Notes under the pieces: model-generated
The model's input: the letters and a program-made list of their open reading frames with translations, nothing else
What the model was told of the DNA's origin: nothing
Database searches by the model: none
In this document: positions 55,376 to 64,000 of the stretch, in pieces
Layout of the letters: each line of letters begins with the position of its first letter
Position numbering within the stretch: position 1 is the stretch's first letter
Assembly: GCF_018309085.1 (NCBI RefSeq)
Contig: NZ_CP070502.1
Location: 682,001-746,000 of the forward strand
From: Sporosarcina sp. Marseille-Q4063
GTDB lineage: Bacteria; Bacillota; Bacilli; Bacillales_A; Planococcaceae
Direction: 5' to 3'
DNA: 64,000 nt
Made by a program: the position numbers and the translations under genes

Positions 55376-55553
55376 TTCGTACCCTCCTATGAAGAATAAC
55401 TTACTGTCTTTCCTATGTAGACAACTGCTTTTCATATTAACAGAAATAATCTAATAATGCTTGTTTCATACTAATTCTTATGCAAATTCGATAATATCTT
55501 ATGTCATTCACAAATTTGTCATGATTTGACGAAAAATTTTATTGGTAAAAAGG

Positions 55554-55579
55554 GTTTTATATTTCTTTATAGAAGGTAT
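55554..55579 (+). promoter_or_regulatory. Possible sigma-B-type promoter of the UspA gene
   Basis: GTTTTA (55554-55559), 14-nt spacer, AGGTAT (55574-55579), each one mismatch from GTTTAA and GGGTAT. It is 30 nt upstream of the start codon of a stress-protein gene. AT-rich surroundings make an alternative sigma-A promoter possible. Confidence 0.4.
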
Positions 55580-55609
55580 ATATAGTATAAGGGAATGGAG
55601 GAATTAGAA

Positions 55610-56065
55610 ATGACATTACAATATAACCAAATCATTGTTGCTGTTGATGGTTCAAAGGAATCCGAGTGGGCGTTTAAAAAGTCAGTCGGTATCGCTGGCA
55701 GAAACAATGCGACATTAAATCTAGTGAACATTATTGACACACGTTCTTACGCAGCCGTAGAGGCATATGATCGTTCAATCGCTGAACGTGCACAATCATT
55801 TGCGACTGAGTTACTGGAAGAATATAGATTAAAGGCTTTGGCAACTGGACTAGAAAATGTAAACATCATTGTTGAATACGGTTCTCCTAAAACAATGATA
55901 TCGAAAGATTTATCTAAAAAAATTCAAGCAGATTTAATTATCTGTGGCGCGACCGGACTTAATGCAGTTGAGCGCTTCCTAATTGGTAGTGTTTCTGAAA
56001 ACATTGTTCGTTCTGCTAAATGTGACGTGTTAGTCATACGAACACCAGAAGAAGAATTGAAATAA
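55610..56065 (+). CDS. Universal stress protein, UspA family
   Basis: 151 aa from ATG at 55610, with GGAGG 8 nt upstream. Rossmann-like USP fold beginning IIVAVDGSKES and ending GATGLNAVERFLIGSVSENIVRSAKCDVLVIR, which contains the ATP-binding G-x2-G-x9-G-S motif. An ATP-binding type USP, likely a stress or energy-state sensor. Divergent from ald, convergent with ackA. Confidence 0.88.
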   Translation: MTLQYNQIIVAVDGSKESEWAFKKSVGIAGRNNATLNLVNIIDTRSYAAVEAYDRSIAERAQSFATELLEEYRLKALATGLENVNIIVEYGSPKTMISKDLSKKIQADLIICGATGLNAVERFLIGSVSENIVRSAKCDVLVIRTPEEELK

Positions 56066-56068
56066 TAA

Positions 56069-56106
56069 TAAAACGAGTTGTTCCGTTTTTGGAACAACTC
56101 GTTTTC
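56069..56106. terminator. Bidirectional terminator between the UspA gene and ackA
   Basis: AACGAGTTGTTCC and GGAACAACTCGTT pair perfectly over GTTTTT, with T/A-rich flanks on both sides. Confidence 0.85.
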
Positions 56107-56122
56107 ATTAATATTGAGCGAT

Positions 56123-57313
56123 TTACAATCCCGCAACGCGCATGGTATCCCGTGCAAGCATTACTTCTTCGTTTGTTGGAATGACCAGGACTTTTACTGG
56201 TGAATATGGGTGGCTGATATATACTTCTTCTCCACGGATATTGTTCAAATCCGGGTCGCAGTATACGCCCATGAATTCCAAGCCCTCGATTACTTTTGCC
56301 CGAATTGTATCTGAATTTTCACCAATGCCGGCTGTAAAGATGATTGCATCGACGCCGCCCATTCGTGCAGCATAAGAACCGATATATTTGTGAATGCGAT
56401 CTGCAAATACATCGAGTGCAAGTTGAGCACGCTTATTGCCTTTGTTGGCTTCGATTTCGATGTCACGAAGATCACTTGAGAATCCGGACATGGCAAGCAT
56501 ACCCGATTCTTTATTTAACACATTAAGTACTTCTTCTACCGATTTCCCCGTTTGTTCCATAATATAAGGAATTAACGCTGGGTCGATATTCCCGGACCGC
56601 GTACCCATAGTTACTCCTGCAAGCGGCGTGAAACCCATTGATGTGTCTAATGATTCCCCGCCTTGAACTGCGGCGATACTTGCGCCATTTCCAAGGTGAC
56701 ATGAAATAAGACGTGTTGTTTCAAGTGGACGATTTAAAATTTCAGCCGCCCGCTCAGTCACATACTTATGGCTTGTTCCGTGAAAGCCGTATTTACGAAT
56801 CCCATACTTTTCATAGTATTCGTATGGCAAAGGATAAAGAAACGAACTTTCTGGCATTGTCTGATGAAACGCTGTATCAAAAATTGCAACGGCTGGTACC
56901 GAAGGCAATGCCTTTTTAAATTCTTTAATACCAACCATATTCGCCGGATTATGTAACGGCGCTAAATGAGATAATGTTTCAAGTTTTTCTAGAATCTCAT
57001 CGGTAATTAAGACTGAATCGCTAAACACTTCCCCACCATGAACGACACGGTGTCCCACACCATCAATTTCATCATATGATTTTACAATACCCTCTTTTAT
57101 CAACATATCTAAAAGTAAGTTTACTGCTTCCGCGTGGTCTTTAATATTTTGTTCTGTCTCCGTTTTTCCAAGTTCAGATTTAATTGAAAACGTTGAATCA
57201 GTCATACCTATTCGTTCAATTTGGCCTTTCGCAGTTACTACCTCAGATGGCATATCTAGAAGTTGGAATTTTAAAGATGAACTCCCTGCGTTGATTGCTA
57301 AAATAATTGGCAT
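56123..57313 (-). CDS. ackA: Acetate kinase
   Basis: 396 aa ASKHA-fold kinase. [13 protein letters not shown] at the start, [27 protein letters not shown] and FTAGIGENS, the full set of substrate and ATP motifs. Acetyl phosphate plus ADP to acetate plus ATP, for overflow metabolism. 38 nt downstream of ytxK and in the same direction as tpx-ytxK. Confidence 0.97.
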   Translation of the reverse strand: MPIILAINAGSSSLKFQLLDMPSEVVTAKGQIERIGMTDSTFSIKSELGKTETEQNIKDHAEAVNLLLDMLIKEGIVKSYDEIDGVGHRVVHGGEVFSDSVLITDEILEKLETLSHLAPLHNPANMVGIKEFKKALPSVPAVAIFDTAFHQTMPESSFLYPLPYEYYEKYGIRKYGFHGTSHKYVTERAAEILNRPLETTRLISCHLGNGASIAAVQGGESLDTSMGFTPLAGVTMGTRSGNIDPALIPYIMEQTGKSVEEVLNVLNKESGMLAMSGFSSDLRDIEIEANKGNKRAQLALDVFADRIHKYIGSYAARMGGVDAIIFTAGIGENSDTIRAKVIEGLEFMGVYCDPDLNNIRGEEVYISHPYSPVKVLVIPTNEEVMLARDTMRVAGL

Positions 57314-57351
57314 AAAAAACGACTCCTTAATTGTTACTAAACTTTTTAAAT

Positions 57352-58263
57352 TTAACCTTTTTCAGCCCATTCATCAATCTCTTGAAGAAAACGAGCCATT
57401 GCATTTTTATCTGACATGTTTGGCACTTGCGCTAATAAGACGTCTGTTAAGGGTTTTGTTTCAAGAAATGGCTTCTGTAGAATTAAGATGCTTTTTTCAT
57501 GGGCAACATTTTTAAATAATGTCGCGGGCAGTTGAATGAGCGCACGAATAATCGCTTTTTGTTTTAAAAACGGATGGAGTTTAGCGGCTTGTTCAGATTC
57601 GAATAAATTCGCAGGAATGACGAAAATTCCGTAGCCCCCAGGTTTTGTATGATTCATGGACTGTTCAATAAACAAATGGTGCGAAAACGCATGTCCTTCT
57701 TCAGCCATAAGCTCAAAGTTCAAAGCATTGTCATCGTCTGGATAATAACCGACAGGCAAGTCGCTAATCGCAATATCTACCGGATCGATTAAAAGCGGTC
57801 GTAAAGCATCTTGAACTAAGTATATCACTGGATGTTCAAGTAATTCAGCAAGTACAGCTGAAAGTCTCACAAGCAATTCATCAATTTCTACCGCGCTCGC
57901 CGAGACATTCTTATCCATAGTATTCATGACCGAAAAAAGTAAGTTGCCCGTTCCGACCGCGGGTTCCAATAATGTGATGTTTTCTTTATCGCCTACTAGT
58001 TTGCTCGTAATATGCCCGATTAATAACCCAATCGAATCTGGCGTCATTTGATGGTTCGGTTGAGCGCTTTGCTTCATGCCTTTTAATACGGCTAATTGTA
58101 TTCCTCGCCTAATTTCTTCCTTCGACACGTCGGCCGTTAAAGTTGGCGCTTCACTACCCTCAATCCAATCATTGCATGCTTCTATGATTGCTTCCAAATA
58201 GAGCGAATCCGTTTTTTCGGCATATTGATCAATAAAATTAAATATATTTTCTGTGTTCGTCAT
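57352..58263 (-). CDS. ytxK: Class I SAM-dependent methyltransferase YtxK
   Basis: 303 aa. SAM motif [15 protein letters not shown] in the middle; the N6-adenine-type catalytic motif region reads [10 protein letters not shown] where D/N-PP-Y/F is usual for DNA adenine methylases. YtxK of B. subtilis lies at the same place before ackA. The specific target is unknown; the altered motif makes DNA adenine methylation uncertain. Confidence 0.85.
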   Translation of the reverse strand: MTNTENIFNFIDQYAEKTDSLYLEAIIEACNDWIEGSEAPTLTADVSKEEIRRGIQLAVLKGMKQSAQPNHQMTPDSIGLLIGHITSKLVGDKENITLLEPAVGTGNLLFSVMNTMDKNVSASAVEIDELLVRLSAVLAELLEHPVIYLVQDALRPLLIDPVDIAISDLPVGYYPDDDNALNFELMAEEGHAFSHHLFIEQSMNHTKPGGYGIFVIPANLFESEQAAKLHPFLKQKAIIRALIQLPATLFKNVAHEKSILILQKPFLETKPLTDVLLAQVPNMSDKNAMARFLQEIDEWAEKG

Positions 58264-58282
58264 TTGCTATCCCTCGACTTAC

Positions 58283-58309
58283 AAAACCCACCCGTTTCCG
58301 AGTGGGTTC
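58283..58309 (-). terminator. tpx terminator
   Basis: AACCCACTCG and CGGGTGGGTT pair across GAAA, followed by TTGT on the minus strand. Confidence 0.65.
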
Positions 58310-58314
58310 GTTAA

Positions 58315-58821
58315 TTATTTTGTAGCGGCTTTTACTGCTTCAAGTGCTTTTTCGTAATCCGGATGATCAGTTACTTCTGGTACGTACTCAACATAAGTTA
58401 CTTTATCATCTTGATCGACTACGAAGATTGAACGTGCTAGTAGCCTAAGTTCCTCAATACCAACACCATAAGCTTCGCCGAATGAAAAGTCTCGGTGGTC
58501 GGAAAGCATTTGTAATGTATCAATTCCTCCTGCTTCGCTCCAACGTTTTTGTGCAAATGGCAGGTCCACTGAAATTGTTAGTACGCGAACATCTTCTCCG
58601 AGTGATGAAGCTTCTTCATTAAATTTTTGTGTTTGTTTTGAACAGACACCTGTATCAATTGAAGGAACAACACTTATAAGTCGTACCTTTCCTTTGGTGT
58701 CAGCTAGTGAGACTGGTTTTAGATCGGTTGTCAACACTGTAAAGTCTGGTGCGCTGTCACCAACTTTAACCTCATTTCCGATCAATGTAACAGGATCGTT
58801 CCCAAATGTAACTTTTACCAT
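58315..58821 (-). CDS. tpx: Thiol peroxidase Tpx without resolving cysteine
   Basis: 168 aa from ATG at 58821 (GGGAGG 9 nt upstream; a GTG eight codons earlier is less likely). Atypical 2-Cys peroxiredoxin family by sequence: peroxidatic Cys60 in PSIDTGVC. The resolving Cys expected in [10 protein letters not shown] is Ser95 (codon AGC, 58537-58539), and no other cysteine exists in the protein. It may thus work as a 1-Cys enzyme or need an external thiol. Reduces H2O2/alkyl hydroperoxides. Length and remaining motifs are normal. Confidence 0.93.
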   Translation of the reverse strand: MVKVTFGNDPVTLIGNEVKVGDSAPDFTVLTTDLKPVSLADTKGKVRLISVVPSIDTGVCSKQTQKFNEEASSLGEDVRVLTISVDLPFAQKRWSEAGGIDTLQMLSDHRDFSFGEAYGVGIEELRLLARSIFVVDQDDKVTYVEYVPEVTDHPDYEKALEAVKAATK

Positions 58822-58853
58822 TAATAAACGCCTCCCTTTCTTCACTTATCTTA

Positions 58854-59444
58854 CTAAATGACAGTCCCGCCTGGCAACTGTTCGCCCCTATTTTTCATCA
58901 GGTTGTGTAAATGCTTCTTCTCATAAGCATCTTCATGAACCACATGCGTATCTGCGAAGATGTCATGCAAGGCTTCTTTTTTGGGAGTGAACGCCACAAG
59001 CAAGTAAGGAATGACTAACAGTTTCGAGATAAATCTTCCAATCAGTTCACGAAAGATGATCGTATTCCATGTTAGTTGTGAATCATCATTCGATACAACT
59101 TTAATCCCCATGATTATTTTCCCAACCGTTTGCTGTAAATACTTTGTCATTAATGCAAAGTACAGAAGTAGCACGATAAGTATTGTCGCTTTATAAGTTG
59201 TGAAAAATAAAAATGATGGATTTTCGATAGGCAAGTTAAACACTCTGAAAACAGGTTTTATTAAAATACCGCTTATGGCATACAGAACTATGATATCAAT
59301 CGTATACGCCCAAAACCGTGTCCAAAACCCTGCTAATTTTTGATGATACTCGCTATTTTCTATTGTCAATTCTTTTTCCGGCGCGAATTCATTTAATGGG
59401 GATTCGACAACCGGATTAGTTTCAAACTCATTTTGTTCCGACAT
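58854..59444 (-). CDS. yteJ: RDD family membrane protein (YteJ-like)
   Basis: 196 aa. Acidic N-terminus, then GFWTRFWAYTIDIIVLYA, the RDD signature with R and D residues at the membrane edge, three to four transmembrane spans and a cytosolic tail. In B. subtilis yteJ follows sppA and is sigma-W dependent; here it starts 12 nt after sppA behind AGGAGGG. YteJ is reported to inhibit SppA there. Confidence 0.85.
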   Translation of the reverse strand: MSEQNEFETNPVVESPLNEFAPEKELTIENSEYHQKLAGFWTRFWAYTIDIIVLYAISGILIKPVFRVFNLPIENPSFLFFTTYKATILIVLLLYFALMTKYLQQTVGKIIMGIKVVSNDDSQLTWNTIIFRELIGRFISKLLVIPYLLVAFTPKKEALHDIFADTHVVHEDAYEKKHLHNLMKNRGEQLPGGTVI

Positions 59445-59456
59445 GCCTAGCCCTCC

Positions 59457-60464
59457 TTATTTTTCACCATATAAATACATCATTCTCGGTGCATTGTAAT
59501 CGGACAATAATTTGCCAATCAGTTCCGATTCAAGGTTTCCGCCGAAGAACGATTTCGCTTTAAGTCCGAATAATGAACTCCAGCTATCATTCATCGTGTA
59601 TTCAAAAACAGTTGCTTTTTCAAGTTTATGATCTTCTTGCAGAGCAGCAATAACATCGCTAGCTTTGCCGTACTCATCCGCTAGGCCGGTTTCAATTGCT
59701 TGACGACCATTCATAATCCGGCCATCCGCTACTTTTTTTACTTCCGCTTTACTCATGCTGCGACCATCTACGATTATGTCTACAAACCTTTCATATGAGT
59801 CATTAATCATTTCCTGAAGCATTTCATGTTCTTCAGCAGTCATTTTACGCGAACCACTCATAATATCTTTATAAGGTCCCGTTTTAATTGTATTGAATTC
59901 AATACCGTACTTCTCGGCTAGCCCAGCATAGTTCACGCTTTCCATAATGACGCCGATTGAACCGGTAATCGTTTCATGATTCACGAATATTTTATCCGCG
60001 GGTGCAGCTACATAATAGCCCCCTGATGCTGCCATTCCCCCCATAGATACATAAACAGGTATTTCGCGATTTTCTTGGATTGTACGAATGGCATCGTAAA
60101 TTTCTGCTGATTCGACAACTCCGCCGCCTGGCGAATTCACTTTCAGGACCACGCCTTTAATTGAAGGGTCTTCATTGATTTCGAATAATTGATTCATAAA
60201 GAATTGGTGATTGTAACCATCCATAAAAAATGGAGATGCGTTTCCGGTATCTTGAATAACACCATCCAATGAAAGAACAGCGATTTGATCCTTACCGCCT
60301 TCCTCAATAATCAGTTGACCATAGCCCGCAGAAGACGGCGCAGCCAATTCCTCAAATAATCCCGCTACATCTTTCGAAAAAATGTACGATAATGTGTTGA
60401 TGCCGATTGAAACAAATAAAAGTGCTGATGCGACGATGATTGCAACCCATCGTTTTGTTGTCAT
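59457..60464 (-). CDS. sppA: Signal peptide peptidase SppA
   Basis: 335 aa, membrane-anchored S49 protease. One N-terminal span (about 9-28). Catalytic Ser in AASGGYYVA and general-base Lys in TGPYKDIMSG, the Bacillus SppA dyad; SPGGGVVESAEIYDAI precedes. Degrades remnant signal peptides and helps resistance to envelope-active peptides. Exact sigma-W promoter upstream. Confidence 0.95.
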   Translation of the reverse strand: MTTKRWVAIIVASALLFVSIGINTLSYIFSKDVAGLFEELAAPSSAGYGQLIIEEGGKDQIAVLSLDGVIQDTGNASPFFMDGYNHQFFMNQLFEINEDPSIKGVVLKVNSPGGGVVESAEIYDAIRTIQENREIPVYVSMGGMAASGGYYVAAPADKIFVNHETITGSIGVIMESVNYAGLAEKYGIEFNTIKTGPYKDIMSGSRKMTAEEHEMLQEMINDSYERFVDIIVDGRSMSKAEVKKVADGRIMNGRQAIETGLADEYGKASDVIAALQEDHKLEKATVFEYTMNDSWSSLFGLKAKSFFGGNLESELIGKLLSDYNAPRMMYLYGEK

Positions 60465-60492
60465 TTAAATTTCCCCCTTATTTTTACCTAAA

Positions 60493-60518
60493 TACGTGTT
60501 TGTACGCAAAATGTTTCA
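60493..60518 (-). promoter_or_regulatory. Sigma-W-type promoter of sppA
   Basis: TGAAAC (60513-60518), 16-nt spacer, CGTA (60493-60496) on the minus strand, 29 nt before the sppA ATG. Exact consensus; sppA-yteJ is a known sigma-W operon in B. subtilis. Confidence 0.88.
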
Positions 60519-60563
60519 TTCATGCTAGAATAATCATAGCTTAAACAAAAGGAGTTGTACAAG

Positions 60564-61364
60564 GTGACAAACAGAATGAATGTTTATATTTATAGTAAAC
60601 ATGATAAAGACTCACGTAGTAAAAAATCAATGGTGGAAGATTCCCTTACACATGAAGGTTTCACAATAACTGATGATTTTAACTCCGCTAATATTATCAT
60701 TAGTATTGGTGGCGATGGTTCTTTCCTACAAGCGGTACGTAAAACTGGTTTTAGACAAGATTGCCTTTATGCAGGAATTTCAACTAGCGGGAAGCATAGT
60801 TTGTACTGCGATTTCCATTATAATAACCTGTATGAAATGACACAGGCCATCCGAGATTCAAAACTTGAAGTCAGACGATACCCATTGATTGAAGTGACAA
60901 TTGACGAACACCGTCAATTTTATTGTTTAAATGAGTTTAGTATACGTTCAAATATTATCCGGACATTTGTCCTGGATGTCATTATTGACGATAAACTTTT
61001 TGAAACATTCCTTGGCGACGGACTAATTATTTCGACTCCAACGGGGAGTACCGCTTACAATAAATCCGTCAAAGGGGCTGTCGTGGACCCATTATTAAAT
61101 TGTTTTCAAGTGACTGAACTCGCTTCAGTGAATAATAATAAGTACCGGACACTTGGATCACCGTTTATCCTAAGTGGTGAACGAAAATTGAAACTGCATG
61201 TTCATCAAGATGGAAATGACTTCCCGCTTATGGCAGCAGATAATGAAGCGCTCGGTGTTCGAAAAGTTGAGAACCTGAAAATTGAATTAAGCGATAAAAC
61301 CATTAAAACGGTTAAATTAAAAGACAATTCATTTTGGGAAAAAGTACAGCGTATCCACTTATAG
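60564..61364 (+). CDS. nadK: NAD kinase (second Bacillus type, YtdI-like)
   Basis: 266 aa; GTG start at 60564 with AGGAG 9 nt upstream. Phosphorylates NAD to NADP. GGDGSFLQAVR contains the catalytic GGDG motif; the substrate segments FLGDGLIISTPTGSTAYNKS and SIRSN are present. Its position between sppA and the acyl-CoA synthetase corresponds to YtdI (PpnKB), the form linked in B. subtilis to a minor NAD kinase role. Confidence 0.92.
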   Translation: MTNRMNVYIYSKHDKDSRSKKSMVEDSLTHEGFTITDDFNSANIIISIGGDGSFLQAVRKTGFRQDCLYAGISTSGKHSLYCDFHYNNLYEMTQAIRDSKLEVRRYPLIEVTIDEHRQFYCLNEFSIRSNIIRTFVLDVIIDDKLFETFLGDGLIISTPTGSTAYNKSVKGAVVDPLLNCFQVTELASVNNNKYRTLGSPFILSGERKLKLHVHQDGNDFPLMAADNEALGVRKVENLKIELSDKTIKTVKLKDNSFWEKVQRIHL

Positions 61365-61368
61365 AACA

Positions 61369-61429
61369 AAAGTGCTGGGCGCCTGGAGCTAGATAAGAAA
61401 AAGCCGTCCATTCATATGGCGGCTTTTTT
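61369..61429. repeat. Short repeat piece and nadK terminator
   Basis: GGGCGCCTGGAGCTAG (61377-61392) is a fragment of the GGCGCC-type palindrome found at 7112-7236. Directly after it AAGCCGTC and GGCGGCTT (61401-61424) form a hairpin followed by a T-run on the plus strand, ending nadK. Confidence 0.6.
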
Positions 61430-62317
61430 CATCTTCAACATTTCAATTACTTTCGAATATGTGAACACTATTAGTCCTATCCAGATGAATATAAATGAAA
61501 TTAAGTCAACTTGCCCAAAGCTTTCTTTATAAATAATCACGCCGAGAAACAACATCATGGTTGGCGCGATAAATTGTAGAAATCCTACCATATATAAGGG
61601 TATTCTCTGCGCACCTTTCGCAAATAATACGAGTGGAAGCGCTGTTGCTACACCTGTAAATATGAGTAATGTATCTGTTTTTATGTCCGAATGCAGAAAG
61701 ACTGCTTGGTTATCTATGAATAACCAAATGTAAAAAACTAAAGCAAGTGGTGTAATAAAGAACGTTTCAATCGTCAATCCGCGCAATGCGTCCAATTTAA
61801 TTTGTTTTTTCAGGAGCCCGTACACAGCAAAACTTATCGCGAGCACGAAAGAAAGCCATGGAAACTGACCGTATGAGAATGTAAGGATGAAAACGCCAAT
61901 CGTTGCTAGGATAAAAGCAGCTTTTTGTGCGTACGATAGCTTTTCTTTCAAGAAAAAGACGCCAAGCAAAACTGAAATTAATGGGTTTATATAATAACCA
62001 AGGCTTGTTTGAACAAGGTAGCCGTTATTAACGGCCCATATGTAAAGGAACCAATTCCCTGATATTAGGACTGAGGCAAGAAATAGCAACCAAAAGTTAA
62101 GTTGGGATTTCCAAAGCCTTTTTATGTCTTCAAATAAGTATCGACCGTTTTTCAAAAGTAATATGAGCAATAGCGTTGAAATGAAAGCCCAAACAATACG
62201 GCTAAGTAGTATTTCCGCACTTGGTACGTTATCGATGCTTTTCCAATACACCGGCAATATCCCCCATATTAAATAAGAAGAAATAGCCAATAGGACGCCA
62301 CTTTTTTCTTTTCCCAA
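61412..62317 (-). CDS. rarD: RarD/EamA-family transporter
   Basis: 301 aa; TTG start at 62317 with GAGGTG 9 nt upstream (a GTG four codons earlier directly abuts the site). Ten hydrophobic segments in two EamA halves and the RarD-specific opening SGVLLAISSYLIWGILPVYWK. Members of the family export metabolites; RarD in E. coli was named for chloramphenicol sensitivity. Substrate unknown. Confidence 0.85.
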   Translation of the reverse strand: MGKEKSGVLLAISSYLIWGILPVYWKSIDNVPSAEILLSRIVWAFISTLLLILLLKNGRYLFEDIKRLWKSQLNFWLLFLASVLISGNWFLYIWAVNNGYLVQTSLGYYINPLISVLLGVFFLKEKLSYAQKAAFILATIGVFILTFSYGQFPWLSFVLAISFAVYGLLKKQIKLDALRGLTIETFFITPLALVFYIWLFIDNQAVFLHSDIKTDTLLIFTGVATALPLVLFAKGAQRIPLYMVGFLQFIAPTMMLFLGVIIYKESFGQVDLISFIFIWIGLIVFTYSKVIEMLKMKKAAI

Positions 62318-62354
62318 TTGACCATTCACCTCGCGTTATGAAATTCAAGAAAAA

Positions 62355-62451
62355 CTTTTGGGGCTTCTACATAAATGAGAAATCTTTGACACGGATCCGT
62401 TGATTTCCCAAAAATAATCGTAAAAACTCCTCACCTAAAAAGCCCCAAAAG
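62355..62451. repeat. 12-bp inverted repeat bounding a 97-bp segment
   Basis: CTTTTGGGGCTT (62355-62366) and AAGCCCCAAAAG (62440-62451) are perfect complements 73 bp apart, followed by TTTTTC on the minus strand after the left arm. It could be a terminator of the acyl-CoA synthetase gene with a long loop, or a small transposon-like remnant. No other signal was seen in this gap. Confidence 0.45.
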
Positions 62452-62461
62452 CAAAAAAGAT

Positions 62462-64000
62462 TTATTGTTCTTTTTTACGTAGTTCAACACGCATGATTTT
62501 ACCTGATGCTGTTTTTGGCATTTCGTCGATGAATTCGATTTTACGCGGGTATTTGTATGGTGCTGTTAGTGATTTTACATGGTCTTGAATTTCTTTTGCC
62601 AAGCCCTCTTCATTTTTTCTGCTTGGATCGCGAAGTACGATAAAGGCTTTTACGATATTTCCGCGGGTTGCGTCCGGGCTTGCTACAACTGCGCATTCTT
62701 TAATTGCCTTGTGTTGCAGCAATGCTTCTTCAACCTCGAATGGCCCTATTGTGTAACCGGAGCTTATGATGATGTCGTCGCCGCGTCCTTCAAACCAAAA
62801 GTAGCCATCTTCGTCCATTTTTGCTCGGTCGCCGGTTACGTAGTAATCGCCGCGAAATTGCATGCTCGTTCTTTCAGGATCGTTTAAATATTCTTTGAAC
62901 AAAGCGGGTGTCGATACATGAACCGCGATGTCGCCGACTTCTCCTGCTGACGCTGGTTTTCCTTGGTCATTAATGATTTCCACACGATTTCCTGGTGTTG
63001 GTTTACCCATCGATCCTGCTCTAGCTTCCATACCAACCATCGTGCCTACGAGTAATGTATTTTCAGTTTGCCCGTAGCCATCTCTTACTTCTAATGAAAA
63101 ACTTTCTTGGAAAGTAGTAACAACTTCTTGATTAAGCGGTTCACCGGCAGACACAGCACTTCGAATCGATGATAAATCATGGTCTTGAAGATTTTCTACA
63201 ATGGCCATGAAGCGATATTCAGTCGGTGTGCAACATAAAACATTTACATTGTTTTCTTTAATTAAATTAAAATACGTTTCTGCGTCGAACTTGCCGTCGT
63301 AAACCAGTCCCGTTGCACCGCTGCCAAGAACAGATAGAAATGGTGTCCAAATCCATTTTTGCCATCCAGGTGCCGCAGTAGCCCATACGACATCATTCTC
63401 TTCAATACCAAGCCAGTTTGCCCCAGTAGTTCTTAAATGAGCGTATGCCCAAGCGTGCGTATGTACAACTCCCTTTGGTGACCCTGTTGTTCCTGAAGTA
63501 TACGATAGAAATGCCATATCTGAACTTTTTGTTTCAGGTCCTGCAAAATCAGTTGAAGCATGCGCCAATAAATCAGTCAACGATTTTTCATCGTTTTTTG
63601 CTTTTCCAATAACGAAATGTTGAACACCTTCCATATTTTTCACGTCATTAAATTGACTTGAAAAGGCGTCAAACGAAACGATTGCTTTCGCATTACTATG
63701 GACCAAACGATAATCAATATCCGAAGGTCTGAGCATTTCAGAACTTGGTATGACAACTAGACCCGCTTTTAGTGCGCCAATATAGGTGACGTATGCTTCG
63801 ATTAACCGAGGCACCATAACCAACACGACATCACCTTTGTTTAACCCATTCTCCGTAAAAACGTTTGCAGCTTGATTGGACAAATTAATAAGCTCTTCAT
63901 AAGTAATTTCTTTCTTTTCACCTTTTGAGTTTATGTATATAAGTGCCTTTAAACTTTTATTGTTAGCATACTTTTCAAACTCACTAACAAGGTTATATTG
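62462..64000 (-). CDS. Medium/branched-chain acyl-CoA synthetase, 5' end outside window
   Basis: 512 codons visible; the frame is open to the window end (codons of the last 117 bases read QYNLVSEFEKYANNK..., so the start lies beyond 64000). AMP-forming ANL-superfamily enzyme with P-loop YTSGTTGSPKGVVHTHA, GYGQTE, YVTGDRA and the C-terminal lysine motif PKTASGKIMR. Near YtcI/MbcS of Bacillus in sequence type and place. Likely activates medium- or branched-chain fatty acids as CoA thioesters. Confidence 0.9.
   Translation of the reverse strand, partial: QYNLVSEFEKYANNKSLKALIYINSKGEKKEITYEELINLSNQAANVFTENGLNKGDVVLVMVPRLIEAYVTYIGALKAGLVVIPSSEMLRPSDIDYRLVHSNAKAIVSFDAFSSQFNDVKNMEGVQHFVIGKAKNDEKSLTDLLAHASTDFAGPETKSSDMAFLSYTSGTTGSPKGVVHTHAWAYAHLRTTGANWLGIEENDVVWATAAPGWQKWIWTPFLSVLGSGATGLVYDGKFDAETYFNLIKENNVNVLCCTPTEYRFMAIVENLQDHDLSSIRSAVSAGEPLNQEVVTTFQESFSLEVRDGYGQTENTLLVGTMVGMEARAGSMGKPTPGNRVEIINDQGKPASAGEVGDIAVHVSTPALFKEYLNDPERTSMQFRGDYYVTGDRAKMDEDGYFWFEGRGDDIIISSGYTIGPFEVEEALLQHKAIKECAVVASPDATRGNIVKAFIVLRDPSRKNEEGLAKEIQDHVKSLTAPYKYPRKIEFIDEMPKTASGKIMRVELRKKEQ

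Overview
The window reads as chromosome of a low-GC Gram-positive bacterium of the order Bacillales. The gene content and the order nrdR-dnaB-dnaI-thrS, infC-rpmI-rplT, coaE-mutM-polA, phoP-phoR, citZ-icd-mdh, pfkA-pyk, accD-accA, dnaE-nrnA-ytpI-ytoI-ytkL, ackA-ytxK-tpx and yteJ-sppA-nadK follow the Bacillus subtilis ytx/yts region as I remember it. Tyrosine phenol-lyase, HflK/HflC and several gene absences suggest a relative outside Bacillus proper, possibly Planococcaceae or Sporosarcina-like; that placement is inference. There are no rRNA or tRNA genes. Most genes lie on the minus strand.

Layout. 0-5 kb: the 3' end of a tyrosine phenol-lyase gene, then a minus-strand cluster cstA - small Cys-Cys-tailed protein - ArsA-type ATPase - zinc-independent MDR oxidoreductase. 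5-11 kb: metallophosphoesterase, dimeric dUTPase, sigma-W-type ysdB, ysdA, then the infC-rpmI-rplT operon (AUU start, L20-type attenuator leader) and thrS behind a T-box. 11-15 kb: a secreted two-domain protein and the replication-restart/initiation genes dnaI and dnaB with nrdR. 15-21.5 kb: a variable island of small membrane proteins and lipoproteins plus an M23 peptidase, separated by a short recurring core (YGGCCCGATT / GCGCCCGATT). Two gene-plus-repeat units are duplicated with ends exactly at that core. 22-42 kb: central carbon metabolism and core genes (gapB with two CcpN-type boxes, coaE, mutM, polA, hflKC, phoPR, citZ-icd-mdh, ytvI, fxsA, pyk, pfkA, accAD, a GntR regulator with a palindromic operator). 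42.6-45.8 kb: one GC-rich palindromic intergenic element split by two insertion sequences (IS3 family and IS4 family). 46-64 kb: dnaE, nrnA, ytpI, ytoI, ytkL, an M24 peptidase, a 21-bp-period repeat array, ald, a UspA protein, ackA, ytxK, tpx (without a resolving cysteine), RDD protein, sppA (sigma-W-type promoter), NAD kinase, RarD, and an acyl-CoA synthetase cut by the window end.

The genes combine lower glycolysis/gluconeogenesis, the first half of the TCA cycle, fatty-acid initiation, acetate overflow and DNA replication/repair. A cell-envelope stress theme is visible: three sequences match the sigma-W promoter consensus exactly (TGAAAC-N16-CGTA), before ysdB, before sppA and at the upstream side of the small-membrane-protein island. 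The island is the most unusual part of the window: its organisation looks like an exchangeable array of repeat-bounded gene cassettes.
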